NCBI RefSeq assembly: GCF_001650915.1
Contig: NZ_LXYO01000001.1
Coordinates: forward strand, 248,001 to 312,000
Reading direction: 5' to 3'
Length of the DNA: 64,000 nucleotides
Source of the DNA: Marinobacter sp. EhC06
Lineage (GTDB): Bacteria > Pseudomonadota > Gammaproteobacteria > Pseudomonadales > Oleiphilaceae
Both the position numbers and the translations under genes were made by a program. Under the pieces are notes generated by a model. The model was given only the letters and a program-made list of their open reading frames with translations, did not search any database and was not told where the DNA came from. Positions 18,510 through 27,686 of the stretch are shown here, piece after piece (the stretch's first letter is position 1; the number at the start of each line of letters is the position of its first letter).

Positions 18510-19214
18510 ATGAATGGACGGAACCCCAAGCCCCGTTTAAACCGACAATCCTGTTTTCTTCTTTCCCTGGCACTCACGTTGCCGGCTGCAGCCCTGGCGG
18601 GCGAGGTCACACTGACCGGCGAGGGCAGTGTTCGCTATGAGCCCGACAGCGCCCGGCTGCAGTTTACTGCCAGTGCCGAGCACGCCCTTCCCCAGAAGGC
18701 TACCGAGCGGGTGGCTGCACTGATGGCGCAGTGGCGTGAGGGCATTACCGACTACCGGGATCAACTCAACGATTATTCCGACGCAACGGTCAACCTGTAC
18801 ACCCGCACGCTGCCTGCGCAGGAGCGCGGCGAGGAACCAGAAAAACAGGCGGTAGCCTCACAGACCATAAGCTTCAGCATCAATGATCTGAGCCTGTTAA
18901 ACCCGCTGATCCGGGAAGCCCAGGACGTGGGTCTGGATTACCAGCTTGGGCCCCATCAGTTCTTCCACTCGGATGAAACCGGTATGGAACAGGAAGCATT
19001 GGCCAGAGCCATTGCCGACGCGCAGGCCAGATGCAGATTTGTAGCCAGCCGGCTCGACCAGACCTGCGGCGATGTAGTCACCATCAACATTAATGGCGGG
19101 CATCGGCCGGTGCCGTTGATGATGTCGGAAGCCAAATCAATGTCAGATACGGTTTCAAGCGTGGGCGAGCGCGAGATCCGTGCCTCGGTGAGTGCGACCT
19201 TCGAACTGGACTGA
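18510..19214 (+). CDS. SIMPL (DUF541) domain periplasmic protein
   Basis: The 234-residue protein has a signal peptide (MNGRNPKPRLNRQ then a hydrophobic stretch ending PAAALA) and a SIMPL/DUF541 domain: VTLTGEGSVRYEPDSARLQF at the start, ALARAIADAQARCRFVASRLD in the middle and a C-terminal beta strand VSATFELD. The ATG at 18510 has AGGAGG at ideal spacing, so earlier in-frame starts are rejected. It follows the amidotransferase by 31 bases and may be in that operon. It is convergent with tamB. Function of the family is poorly known. Confidence 0.85.
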   Translation: MNGRNPKPRLNRQSCFLLSLALTLPAAALAGEVTLTGEGSVRYEPDSARLQFTASAEHALPQKATERVAALMAQWREGITDYRDQLNDYSDATVNLYTRTLPAQERGEEPEKQAVASQTISFSINDLSLLNPLIREAQDVGLDYQLGPHQFFHSDETGMEQEALARAIADAQARCRFVASRLDQTCGDVVTININGGHRPVPLMMSEAKSMSDTVSSVGEREIRASVSATFELD

Positions 19215-19216
19215 GG

Positions 19217-22200
19217 TCAGAAATCCCGGGTGTAGAAAATATCCAGGGAGGCCGCCAGCCCGCTGGCAGCCTCCAGGTAAAAGTACCGGCCCAGATCGTA
19301 GCGCAGGGCAACGGTCGTGATCGGCTCGAAGATGCCGACACCATAGCGCACGCTCAGCTCGTCGGTCAGGTAGCCGCTGGCTACCACCGAAGTCTGATCA
19401 CCCGACCCCTCCGCCTCGAGGGTGAGTTGGCGAATCCCGAACTCCTCACCAATCTGCCCGGTCACCTTGCTGGCCTGGGTCAGCCCCAGTGAAAGCGCAG
19501 CCCGGCTCATCTGGCCTTCGTCACCCTGGCTCTGGGGAGGCCTGCCAAGAATCACGTAGGAAAGCGCATCAGTCTGTGGCATATCAGGATTGGAGAACAC
19601 CTCAGTCTCCGGCGATTGCACCGGGCCAGTCAGACGGATACCGGCAACCACGGTATCCACCCGCCGCACTGCTTCGATATCGAGGTAGGGTTGAGCCAGG
19701 TTACCAACAAACAGCAGCCTGGCACGCCTGAGTTCGAGCTCCTGTCCATAGGCCTCATACTGGCCATTGACCAGCTGGAGCGTTCCCCGGGTGTCCATAT
19801 CGTTGCTGATCCGGAGGGAGCCCTCGAGATCGCCGGTCACCCCGAAGGCCGAAAAAGTCACCTGATCTTCACCCACCACGACATTCACATCCATGTTGAG
19901 TGAACGGACCACGGGTTCCTCCCGTTCAACACCCACGATGACTTCGTCTTCAGAAACCGACACGGCCTGCTCAGGCAAGCCCTTTATTTCAATGTCCCCT
20001 CTCGGGACTGCAATCTGCCCGGCTATCTCCAGCGCTCCTTCACTGAAGACAAGGGTCAGATCCGGCTCCACCTCAAGCTGGGCATAGGGTTCCACATTGA
20101 ACGGCACCCGCTTCCCGGAGATTGTGATTTTTCCCTTCGGCGCCTGCTGCCAATCAACCTCGCCATCGACAATGGTCTGACTCCGGGCATTGCTCTGGAT
20201 TCTGCCGCTGATCTGTGCCGAATAGCCCGAGAATTGAATACTGGCAATCATCTCTTCGATGGGCACCGGCAAACGGGGATCTGAAACCCGGCCATCCACC
20301 AGGTGCAATTCGCCGGTCACGGCCGGTTTCATCAAGGGACCCGAAAGCTTACCCTGGCCGTTCACCCGACCCGCGACCTCATCAAGCCCGGACAGCAGAC
20401 CTGCAAGTGCGATATCCAACCCTTCCAGGCTGAAAGAACCCTCGACGTTGCGACTTTCTGAGTTCGGGTCCAATCCCATATCCAGAGAAAACCTGCCCAA
20501 TTCGGGGCCGGAGAGACGAACAGCAACATCGGCCTGTTCTGGCTTGAACGTAACCTCCGTGGTCAGGGCATCATAGACTAACGATTCCCATTCACCGTCT
20601 ACCAGCAGCTGAAATTCGCCATCACCGGCATCAAGATAAATACGACCGTCCGGGCCTTCAGCCATGGTTGTAAAGTCGACCTCGCCGTTTAACCGCGCGT
20701 TCCATCGCACGGTTTCCGGCAACAAGGGTGCCAGGGCCAACGTCGGGAACCGGTCAATTCGGTAGGCAATATTGGGTACAGGCAGCAATGTCTGATCGTC
20801 GGCGCAAACAGTGCTCTGCTGCCACCGCCAGCAATGGTTACCAAAGGTCAACTCACCGTCGGCTCCATAGGCCAGTGTCGCTGGTGACTCCAGTTGCCAT
20901 CGCTGGGACTGTTCCGGAAGATTTATCAGACCGCGTAAAAGCTGGCCCTGCCAGGTTTTCCATTCAGCACCAGCCCCACCCTGAAGCGCCAGCTCCAGGT
21001 CTGCGTCGGAATGCTCAGCGCTCAAGTTCAATGTGTGCCGTCCCTGCGTGCCGTTCGCCTGGAGCGTCAGCGTTTCAAGCTCCTGACCAAAACCTCCGAG
21101 GTTCTCGGCCTGCAATCGGCTTGCAAGCCTTAGCCCGTCTTCCAGCTCGGCCTCCAGGCTCAGTGTTTCAATACTCAGCTGATCCTGCCAGGCGAGGTTT
21201 TGAGCACTCGCCTTCAGTTCTCCCAATGGTCGCTCCGGCGTTCCCTCTGCCACCAGCGTCGCATCCAGATTGCCACTCAGACCGGGCAGGACGATCTCCG
21301 GATCGGGCAGGTTCAAAACCAGATCACCCTGCAACAGATTGCCCCAGGTGCCACTTCCCTCCACCCGGTTGTCGCCAATGGCCAGACTCAGCCCGGACAA
21401 CTCCCAGCTACCGGATGAAGTATCAAGGCGACCTTTGAGCGACGCAGGTTTGGCACGCCATTCACCCTCAAGGTTCCAGTTGGCGTTCATGGCAGGTATG
21501 GGGCCATCCCCGACCTGCCCTTCGGTCGTCACATCTCCACTCAGGCTGGCTTCAAGAAGGGGCACCCAGTAACCCGGGTTGAAATTCTGAAGGGTCAGAG
21601 CCGCCTGCCAGGATAGCGGCCCGGAAAAGTTCACCGATCCCTTCCCGGTAAGCGACCCGGCGCCGGTGCTGACGCTCAGATCGGTCAGTGTCGTTTGCTG
21701 GGTGTCACCATCGACAGTGGTCGACAGCTCGGCACGACCCTGAGGGCCATCAACACCGGCTTCGAGCTCCGCGTGGTAGCTTCTCTCCCGCCAGGAAATG
21801 GTGCCATCCAGCGACCGAAGCGCAACTATCGGCGGCTCAAGGTCCGGGACCAGTGTGTACCAGGGAAACCCGCGCAAGCGGACATCCGCGCTGGCGTCCA
21901 GGCCCTGGCTCCATGCCACACGTCCGTTGGCCACCACGGTATCCCGTTCGCCGCCATTCTTCCCATCAGTGGCCAGTTCAATACGGATGTTCTCAGCCGC
22001 CTGCGTGGTCACGAGGCCCTCCAGCGCCAGGTTCACCGGCCCCGTTGTGCCGGGCAACCTCGCCTGGCCCTGGGTGCGAAAACCTTTCTGCAAGCTGCCA
22101 CGGGCTTCCACAGACCAGTCGTTGAGCACCAGGGTCTCCGGCAGCGCCTCAACAGCCCGGAACTGATCCGAGGTTATCCTAAGTCTTGCCGGCAAGGTTG

Positions 22201-22978
22201 GATCCAGCGGTTCGACTTCCCCCGCAAGTTCGGCATTCAGGTAGCCACGGCTGGTGGCCGCTACCATCAGATCTCGCACGCTGCCTGAGAGTGTCGCGTC
22301 CAGAGCCCACTTGTCACCATAGGGTGGTGGAATATCTGCCACGATCTTCAGATTGATGGGCCAGTCGCGTCGGGTTTCTATTCGGCCGTCGGCAGAGACC
22401 GTGTAATCGCCCAACTGATACCAGGCGCGCTCAATGGTCCAGTCAGCGCCGGATCCACCGGCATCCAGCTCAAACCGGTCCCAGATCCTGTTGCCATTGA
22501 AGGTGAAAGGCCCCATCCGGACGCCGCTGATATTCAGGGACAGCGGAAGGTCCACACCCGGCAGCGTGATGGCGCCCCCAGCCCCGGATTTGTCGGCCGG
22601 GGGCAACTGGGTGACCTCGAGCGTCTCTGCCTTCAGACTGTCAACACACAGCTGCTTTCTGAACAGGCAGGAAGGCGACCAGTCCACTAGTGGAGATACA
22701 ACGATTACTTCAACCCCGTAGCCACGCCATTGCAGGCGGTCAGCTTGCCACTGCCCAAACAGCGAGCCACGGTCATTCTCAACCTGCAGTCCCGGCACCT
22801 GCTCAATCACCCAGGCGGTTCCAGCCTCGGACCGCAGGGCCAACAAAACAGCCGCCAGCAACAGTACAGGTACGAGGAACAATATTCCCAGACACACAAG
22901 CAGCCAGAAACGAACGCGGCGCGGATTGGCCGGCTGTTCCTGGTGGTTGTCTTCCGATCTCTCTGGTATCTGTGTCAA
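19217..22978 (-). CDS. tamB: translocation and assembly module protein TamB
   Basis: TamB is an inner-membrane-anchored periplasm-spanning AsmA-like protein that, with TamA, supports autotransporter assembly and lipid traffic to the outer membrane. The 1253-residue product has one N-terminal membrane helix (LLVCLGILFLVPVLLLAAVLLAL, about 27-49), a long beta-helical middle and the conserved DUF490 C-terminal domain (YVILGRPPQSQGDEGQMSRAALSLGLTQASKVTGQIGEEFG ... FYTRDF ending). The last residues Asp-Phe fit the beta-signal-like end. It overlaps tamA by four bases (ATGA). Confidence 0.95.
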   Translation of the reverse strand: MTQIPERSEDNHQEQPANPRRVRFWLLVCLGILFLVPVLLLAAVLLALRSEAGTAWVIEQVPGLQVENDRGSLFGQWQADRLQWRGYGVEVIVVSPLVDWSPSCLFRKQLCVDSLKAETLEVTQLPPADKSGAGGAITLPGVDLPLSLNISGVRMGPFTFNGNRIWDRFELDAGGSGADWTIERAWYQLGDYTVSADGRIETRRDWPINLKIVADIPPPYGDKWALDATLSGSVRDLMVAATSRGYLNAELAGEVEPLDPTLPARLRITSDQFRAVEALPETLVLNDWSVEARGSLQKGFRTQGQARLPGTTGPVNLALEGLVTTQAAENIRIELATDGKNGGERDTVVANGRVAWSQGLDASADVRLRGFPWYTLVPDLEPPIVALRSLDGTISWRERSYHAELEAGVDGPQGRAELSTTVDGDTQQTTLTDLSVSTGAGSLTGKGSVNFSGPLSWQAALTLQNFNPGYWVPLLEASLSGDVTTEGQVGDGPIPAMNANWNLEGEWRAKPASLKGRLDTSSGSWELSGLSLAIGDNRVEGSGTWGNLLQGDLVLNLPDPEIVLPGLSGNLDATLVAEGTPERPLGELKASAQNLAWQDQLSIETLSLEAELEDGLRLASRLQAENLGGFGQELETLTLQANGTQGRHTLNLSAEHSDADLELALQGGAGAEWKTWQGQLLRGLINLPEQSQRWQLESPATLAYGADGELTFGNHCWRWQQSTVCADDQTLLPVPNIAYRIDRFPTLALAPLLPETVRWNARLNGEVDFTTMAEGPDGRIYLDAGDGEFQLLVDGEWESLVYDALTTEVTFKPEQADVAVRLSGPELGRFSLDMGLDPNSESRNVEGSFSLEGLDIALAGLLSGLDEVAGRVNGQGKLSGPLMKPAVTGELHLVDGRVSDPRLPVPIEEMIASIQFSGYSAQISGRIQSNARSQTIVDGEVDWQQAPKGKITISGKRVPFNVEPYAQLEVEPDLTLVFSEGALEIAGQIAVPRGDIEIKGLPEQAVSVSEDEVIVGVEREEPVVRSLNMDVNVVVGEDQVTFSAFGVTGDLEGSLRISNDMDTRGTLQLVNGQYEAYGQELELRRARLLFVGNLAQPYLDIEAVRRVDTVVAGIRLTGPVQSPETEVFSNPDMPQTDALSYVILGRPPQSQGDEGQMSRAALSLGLTQASKVTGQIGEEFGIRQLTLEAEGSGDQTSVVASGYLTDELSVRYGVGIFEPITTVALRYDLGRYFYLEAASGLAASLDIFYTRDF

Positions 22979-24729
22979 AGCTCGGGCCCCATGGAAAAGT
23001 GAATCCGCCAGTCCCCACCAAATTCCCTATCCAGCCCTTTGGCAATATCCAGCCGCAGCGGACCGACCGGGCTGATCCAGCGAATGCCGATCCCGGCGCC
23101 AGTTGCCAGGGGATCGTTCAGATCGTTAATGGCATTACCATGATCCACAAACACGGCGGCGCGCCATTTATCGGCAAACTGGTACTGATACTCACCGCTT
23201 CCCACCATCAGAAAACGGCCGCCCACCGGCACACCGTTATCGTTTTCAGGCGACAGGGTTTCATAACCGTAGCCCCGGACGCTTTGATCACCACCGGCAA
23301 AAAAGCGCAGGGACGGCGGCACATCTGAGAACCGATTTGTGGCAACGGCCCCTGCCTGAAAACGGCCGACAAAGCGGTGCCTGCCGGCAATGGTAAACAG
23401 CCCCTTTACCAGGGCGTTTACGTGCAGAATGTCCACATCGGAGAGCACAGCCCGATGAGAGCCGGTAACATCCAACTGCAAACGGTAGCCGCGGGACGGG
23501 TCCAAGGGTGAATCCGCGTGAATCTTCGAGTAACCAGCACCTGGAAGCAGAAGTGTGCTCGTGCCTTTCTCATCGTTGCCGATATTGAACCGTTCACCTT
23601 CCCAACGTAATGAAAGAACCTGGAGCCAGCCATTATCAAGCTCATGCTGCCACTGCTGGCCCAGGGTCAGAAGCTCCGATTCAACATTTTCGATATCCTC
23701 CCGCTGATATCCAGCAGTCAGACGGATCAGATCAGTCATGGGAGGATCCAGAGGCAACTCGTACCAGGTGCTCAGATTCTGACGGGGCACCGAAAGCTCT
23801 GTTTCCGCCCCCCGCTTGTGGCCCATGGGATTTATCCAGTGCTCCCGCCAGGTACCCCGGAACCTGGGGCCAACGTCAGTCGAAAACCCGACACCTGCAG
23901 CAACAGAACGCGCGTCGCGCCGAGACAGGCCAACACGAACAGGAATGACCCCATTTTCGGCGTCCGCCGGTGAGATATTGACATCAACATTGCTGAAGTA
24001 ACCGCTGTTCAGAAGATCCTTGTTCAGCCGCGCAATTTCGTCGGCGTGATAGGGCGTTCCCGGTTCGAAGGTGACAAAATCCCTCAGAAGCTCAATCTCG
24101 AACCAGTGCCCTTCTTCAAAAGTGACCTCCCCCAGCTGATATCGCTGACCGCTCTCATAAATGAGGGTAATTTCGGCGCTGCGCTTCGTCGGATCCACTT
24201 CCAGAGTGCGGGTGACAAACCTGCCGTCGAAATACCCCCTACGGCGGGCACGGTTCTGGATGGTGTCCCTCAGGTTAGCGTAGTCGCCGTGATTGAGAAT
24301 ATCGCCTTCTGCCGGATGCGCCGGCAGATCAGAGGTAAGCCTTGCATCAGACGCAGCAGCCCCTCGGATCTGGACGTTCCGGGACGTGACTTTTACTGGC
24401 TCTCCGGGGGTAATGGACAGGATGAGAGTCGCGGTTGTATCTGAGTCGCCCTCTTCAATCCGCCAGTCAATCATGGGCCCGTAATATCCCAGGGCTCGTA
24501 AGGCTTCCCGAGCCTGACCGACAGCCGTGGAGGCATACCGTCTCAGATTTCCGGCGCTGCGACCTTCAACTTCACCAATAAAGGCCTGAGCGTTTGATTT
24601 CAGCTTCGGATAGTCCCCCTCCATGTTCACCACCACCTGTTGCGCACCAACCCACGCAGGCAGACAGCACAGCAAAGTGATGAGAAGCCGGACCCGGCCC
24701 GAATTCACGACTTGGTAGATTGATAGCAT
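22975..24729 (-). CDS. tamA: outer-membrane translocation and assembly protein TamA
   Basis: TamA is an Omp85-family outer-membrane barrel that partners TamB. The 584-residue product has a signal peptide (LLITLLCCLPAWVGA), three POTRA-like domains over about residues 35-270, and a 16-strand barrel with the Omp85 lid motif near VRGYGYETLSPENDNGVPVGG. It ends RIHFSMGPEL, close to the usual C-terminal strand. Length is standard. It is coupled to tamB by an ATGA overlap. Confidence 0.95.
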   Translation of the reverse strand: MLSIYQVVNSGRVRLLITLLCCLPAWVGAQQVVVNMEGDYPKLKSNAQAFIGEVEGRSAGNLRRYASTAVGQAREALRALGYYGPMIDWRIEEGDSDTTATLILSITPGEPVKVTSRNVQIRGAAASDARLTSDLPAHPAEGDILNHGDYANLRDTIQNRARRRGYFDGRFVTRTLEVDPTKRSAEITLIYESGQRYQLGEVTFEEGHWFEIELLRDFVTFEPGTPYHADEIARLNKDLLNSGYFSNVDVNISPADAENGVIPVRVGLSRRDARSVAAGVGFSTDVGPRFRGTWREHWINPMGHKRGAETELSVPRQNLSTWYELPLDPPMTDLIRLTAGYQREDIENVESELLTLGQQWQHELDNGWLQVLSLRWEGERFNIGNDEKGTSTLLLPGAGYSKIHADSPLDPSRGYRLQLDVTGSHRAVLSDVDILHVNALVKGLFTIAGRHRFVGRFQAGAVATNRFSDVPPSLRFFAGGDQSVRGYGYETLSPENDNGVPVGGRFLMVGSGEYQYQFADKWRAAVFVDHGNAINDLNDPLATGAGIGIRWISPVGPLRLDIAKGLDREFGGDWRIHFSMGPEL

Positions 24730-24915
24730 CCGGCTATTTCAATGTTGGTGGTAACAAGAAGGATTTCCGTTCAAGCGTGGGAGTTTAATGGTAGACGGTC
24801 AAGTTAATCCATGGTTGGCCCTCCGGCATTCTTTGAGCGGCGTCAGGGCGAGTCGTTTGTGGCGTCGAAATAAGCTAACCTGTCAGATACTTAGCAACAG
24901 ACCGGACCTTGGCGA

Positions 24916-25923
24916 ATGCTGAAGATAAATCGAGAAAACCTGAAATCCAGCCACCAGCTTATCTGGTTCATCATTGATTTCCTGATGCTGGGGCTGCTGA
25001 TCATCAACCTGGCGTTCATCATCTGGGACTCGATCTATAATTTTGTCGCCGTCCAGAACCTGCTTAAAGAACATGCACCGGCCATCCAGTCCGCTTACCA
25101 CCCCATTCACGAACGCTTCATCTTTTACGATCTGATCTTTGTCAGCATCTTCCTGACCGAGTTCTTTGTTCGCTGGGGCTACGCCATCAAGGCCAAAGTC
25201 TATGACCGCTGGTACTTTTACCCGTTCATACACTGGTATGACCTGGTGGGCTGTATTCCGGTAGGAAGCCTGCGCTTCCTCCGTATTCTGCGGGTAATCT
25301 CAATCATCTACCGCCTGCACCAGTACAAGATCATCGATATCACCAGCACCAAAATCTATCGATTCGTGAATTTCTATTACGAAGCCTTTATGGAAGAGCT
25401 TTCGGACCGCATTGTGCTCAAGGTGCTGAGCGGCGTGCAGCAGGAGGTTAAACGGGGCTCACCGCTGTTCGACAAGATCCAGGAGGACATTCTCTACCCC
25501 CGGAGGGACATGCTCTCCGACTGGATCTCCAAGCGGGTTGCCGAGGCGGCCCAGGAAGGCTATGTACCCAATCGCGGAGCGCTGCGCAGCTATCTGGAGG
25601 ACCGGGTCGATAACGCCCTCAAACAAAATCTCGAACTATCACGACTGAAATATCTGCCGGTGGTGGGCCCCACCATTCAGGAAACCCTGGAAGAGGCTGT
25701 GGGGGATATCGTCGCCCACGTTATACACCAGATTCTCGAAGATCTGGCCTCGGCCTCCAACCACGCGTTCATTGAAGACATCGTCAACGTATTCCTGCCG
25801 ACACCCGGTGAAGTGAGAGCCGACGAGGCCCAGAACGAAGCGCTGATCAATCTGATTATCGAGATCATCGACGCAATCAAGGGGCAAGTAAACGTAAAAC
25901 ACTGGCGATCAGAGTTGCCCTGA
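24916..25923 (+). CDS. membrane protein with voltage-sensor-like domain and no visible pore
   Basis: The 335-residue protein has an N-terminal membrane part: a helix at about 14-38, a second near 70-95 ending FLTEFFVRWG, and a third/fourth pair around 105-145 containing DLVGCIPV and RFLRILRVISIIYRL, where Arg recurs every third residue as in an S4 helix. The remaining 190 residues are cytoplasmic and helical, without a selectivity filter (no GxG) or pore helix. Related proteins are annotated as ion transporter-like, but the pore is absent. A voltage-sensor-only role, as in Hv1 or VSP proteins, is an inference. It stands alone between tamA (divergent) and an amidase gene. Confidence 0.65.
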   Translation: MLKINRENLKSSHQLIWFIIDFLMLGLLIINLAFIIWDSIYNFVAVQNLLKEHAPAIQSAYHPIHERFIFYDLIFVSIFLTEFFVRWGYAIKAKVYDRWYFYPFIHWYDLVGCIPVGSLRFLRILRVISIIYRLHQYKIIDITSTKIYRFVNFYYEAFMEELSDRIVLKVLSGVQQEVKRGSPLFDKIQEDILYPRRDMLSDWISKRVAEAAQEGYVPNRGALRSYLEDRVDNALKQNLELSRLKYLPVVGPTIQETLEEAVGDIVAHVIHQILEDLASASNHAFIEDIVNVFLPTPGEVRADEAQNEALINLIIEIIDAIKGQVNVKHWRSELP

Positions 25924-25968
25924 CAAACCGGCGAGATTTCCAGGAAACCAACAACAAAGAGAACATCC

Positions 25969-27456
25969 ATGGATGCATCGCAATTGCCACTGCACTACCA
26001 ATCCGCCCATGACCTTTTGGCACAGCTTGAGGCCGGTACCCTGACGAGCGAGGCTCTGACCACTGCCCTGTTGAACCAGATCCGCGAACACAATCCGGCC
26101 ATCAATGCCGTTGTGACCCTGGATGAGGAGCGGGCACTCGCCAGTGCCCGTCAGGCCGATGAGCAGCGTGCAGCCAACGCGGTAAAAGGGCCCCTGCACG
26201 GGTTGCCACTCACCCTGAAAGACACCTGGGAAGTGGCGGGCCTGACCTGCACTGCAGGCGCACCGGCCCTCAGAAACCATAAACCCGAATACCACGCTGA
26301 CGTTGTCCAGAGGCTCGAAGACGCGGGTGCCATTATCCTGGGCAAAACCAATGTGCCCATCTATGCCACCGACCTGCAGAGCTACAACAAACTGTTCGGG
26401 GTAACCAACAACCCCCACAACCCGGCGCACACTCCCGGGGGCTCCTCGGGCGGCGCGGCGGCTGCCCTGGCCGCCGGCATGACGCCCCTGGAAGTGGGCA
26501 GCGACCTGGCAGGCTCCATACGCACACCGGCCCATTTTTGTGGCGTTTTCGGCCACAAGCCCACCCGCTCCCTGGTCTCGTTTCGCGGTCACATTCCCGG
26601 ACCGCCCGGCACCCAATCCCGACCGGACCTGGTCGAGGGCGGCCCGATGGCGCGTAACGCCCGGGATCTGGAGCTCCTGCTGAAAGTCATTGCCGGGCCC
26701 CGGCCAGCGGAAGAGCGCAGTTGGACGCTCCAAATGGCACCATCAGCACTTCAAAGCCTCGACCAGGCTCGAGTGGGTTTATGGCTGGAGGATCCGCTGT
26801 GCCCGGTAGAGCAGGAGCTGACCGAGGGCTATCAGGCCCTGGGCAGGTCACTGTCTGAACGGGGCGCAATGGTCACCGAAGCCAGCCATCCTTTACTGAG
26901 CCTCGAGCACATCCTGCCCGCTTACTTCAATTTGCTCGGCGCTCTACTCAGCACATCCCTGAAACCCGCCCAGCGCAGGCAGATGAAATGGATCGCCCGA
27001 CTGGAACCCTGGCTCAAGTTCCTGGGCCCGATGACGCCGTTTATCGGTGAATACGGACGAGGCGTGAATCAGCCGGTCTACCAGTGGATGGCCTGGAGCG
27101 AAATGCGCGAGAAAATGCGGGCTGAAATTGAATCGTTATTTCAGGAAGTGGATGTCCTGCTTACCCCGGTAACACCAACCACCGCCATCCGGCATGACCA
27201 CACCCACCCGGTCTTCAAACGCCGAATAACCGTCGCCGGCCAGCCACGGGCTTACATGGACCAGTTCTGCTGGATCGCCCTCGCCACCCTGTTGGGCCTG
27301 CCCGCGACATGTGTACCCATTGGACGGACGAAAGAGGGCCTGCCATTCAATGTCCAGGTAATTGGTGCACCGGGGATGGATCTGACCACGATCGGGTTTG
27401 CGGGACTGCTGGAAGAGGCCGGGCTGGCTGGGTTTTTGAGGCCCGAGGGCTTCTAG
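25969..27456 (+). CDS. amidase signature family amidohydrolase
   Basis: The 495-residue protein carries the amidase-signature Ser-cisSer-Lys triad: Lys84 (LTLKDTWEV), Ser159 in GGSSGG, and Ser183 (GSDLAGSIRTPA). The spacings of 75 and 24 residues match the family. No signal peptide is seen. The substrate cannot be told from sequence; it could act on aliphatic amides, fatty amides or act as an unlinked GatA-like enzyme, though gatB/gatC are absent here. It follows the voltage-sensor-like gene by 45 bases and ends before a strong terminator. Confidence 0.9.
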   Translation: MDASQLPLHYQSAHDLLAQLEAGTLTSEALTTALLNQIREHNPAINAVVTLDEERALASARQADEQRAANAVKGPLHGLPLTLKDTWEVAGLTCTAGAPALRNHKPEYHADVVQRLEDAGAIILGKTNVPIYATDLQSYNKLFGVTNNPHNPAHTPGGSSGGAAAALAAGMTPLEVGSDLAGSIRTPAHFCGVFGHKPTRSLVSFRGHIPGPPGTQSRPDLVEGGPMARNARDLELLLKVIAGPRPAEERSWTLQMAPSALQSLDQARVGLWLEDPLCPVEQELTEGYQALGRSLSERGAMVTEASHPLLSLEHILPAYFNLLGALLSTSLKPAQRRQMKWIARLEPWLKFLGPMTPFIGEYGRGVNQPVYQWMAWSEMREKMRAEIESLFQEVDVLLTPVTPTTAIRHDHTHPVFKRRITVAGQPRAYMDQFCWIALATLLGLPATCVPIGRTKEGLPFNVQVIGAPGMDLTTIGFAGLLEEAGLAGFLRPEGF

Positions 27457-27476
27457 ATAATCTCTAGAGTAAAAAC

Positions 27477-27507
27477 GAGAAAAGCCGGCTCTAGGCCGGC
27501 TTTTCTC
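27477..27507. terminator. bidirectional terminator between amidase gene and tRNA-fMet
   Basis: A 13-base stem (GAGAAAAGCCGGC with its complement, loop TCTAG) has A/T tracts on both sides. It can end both the plus-strand amidase transcript and the minus-strand tRNA transcript. Confidence 0.85.
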
Positions 27508-27511
27508 ATGT

Positions 27512-27588
<77 letters not shown>

Positions 27589-27633
27589 TCAAACTGGTTG
27601 TTTCTCAGGGAACCCCTGATCAACGTGGCGCGC

Positions 27634-27662
27634 ATGATAAGGGCTGTGACCGACACTGTCAA
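27634..27662 (-). promoter_or_regulatory. promoter of tRNA-fMet with GC-rich discriminator
   Basis: The minus strand has a perfect TTGACA, a 17-base spacer and TATCAT, then GCGCGCC. A GC-rich discriminator is typical of stringently controlled stable-RNA promoters. The predicted start is about 39 bases before the tRNA. Confidence 0.8.
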
Positions 27663-27686
27663 AGGAAAGTTCCAGTTTTCCAAAAC

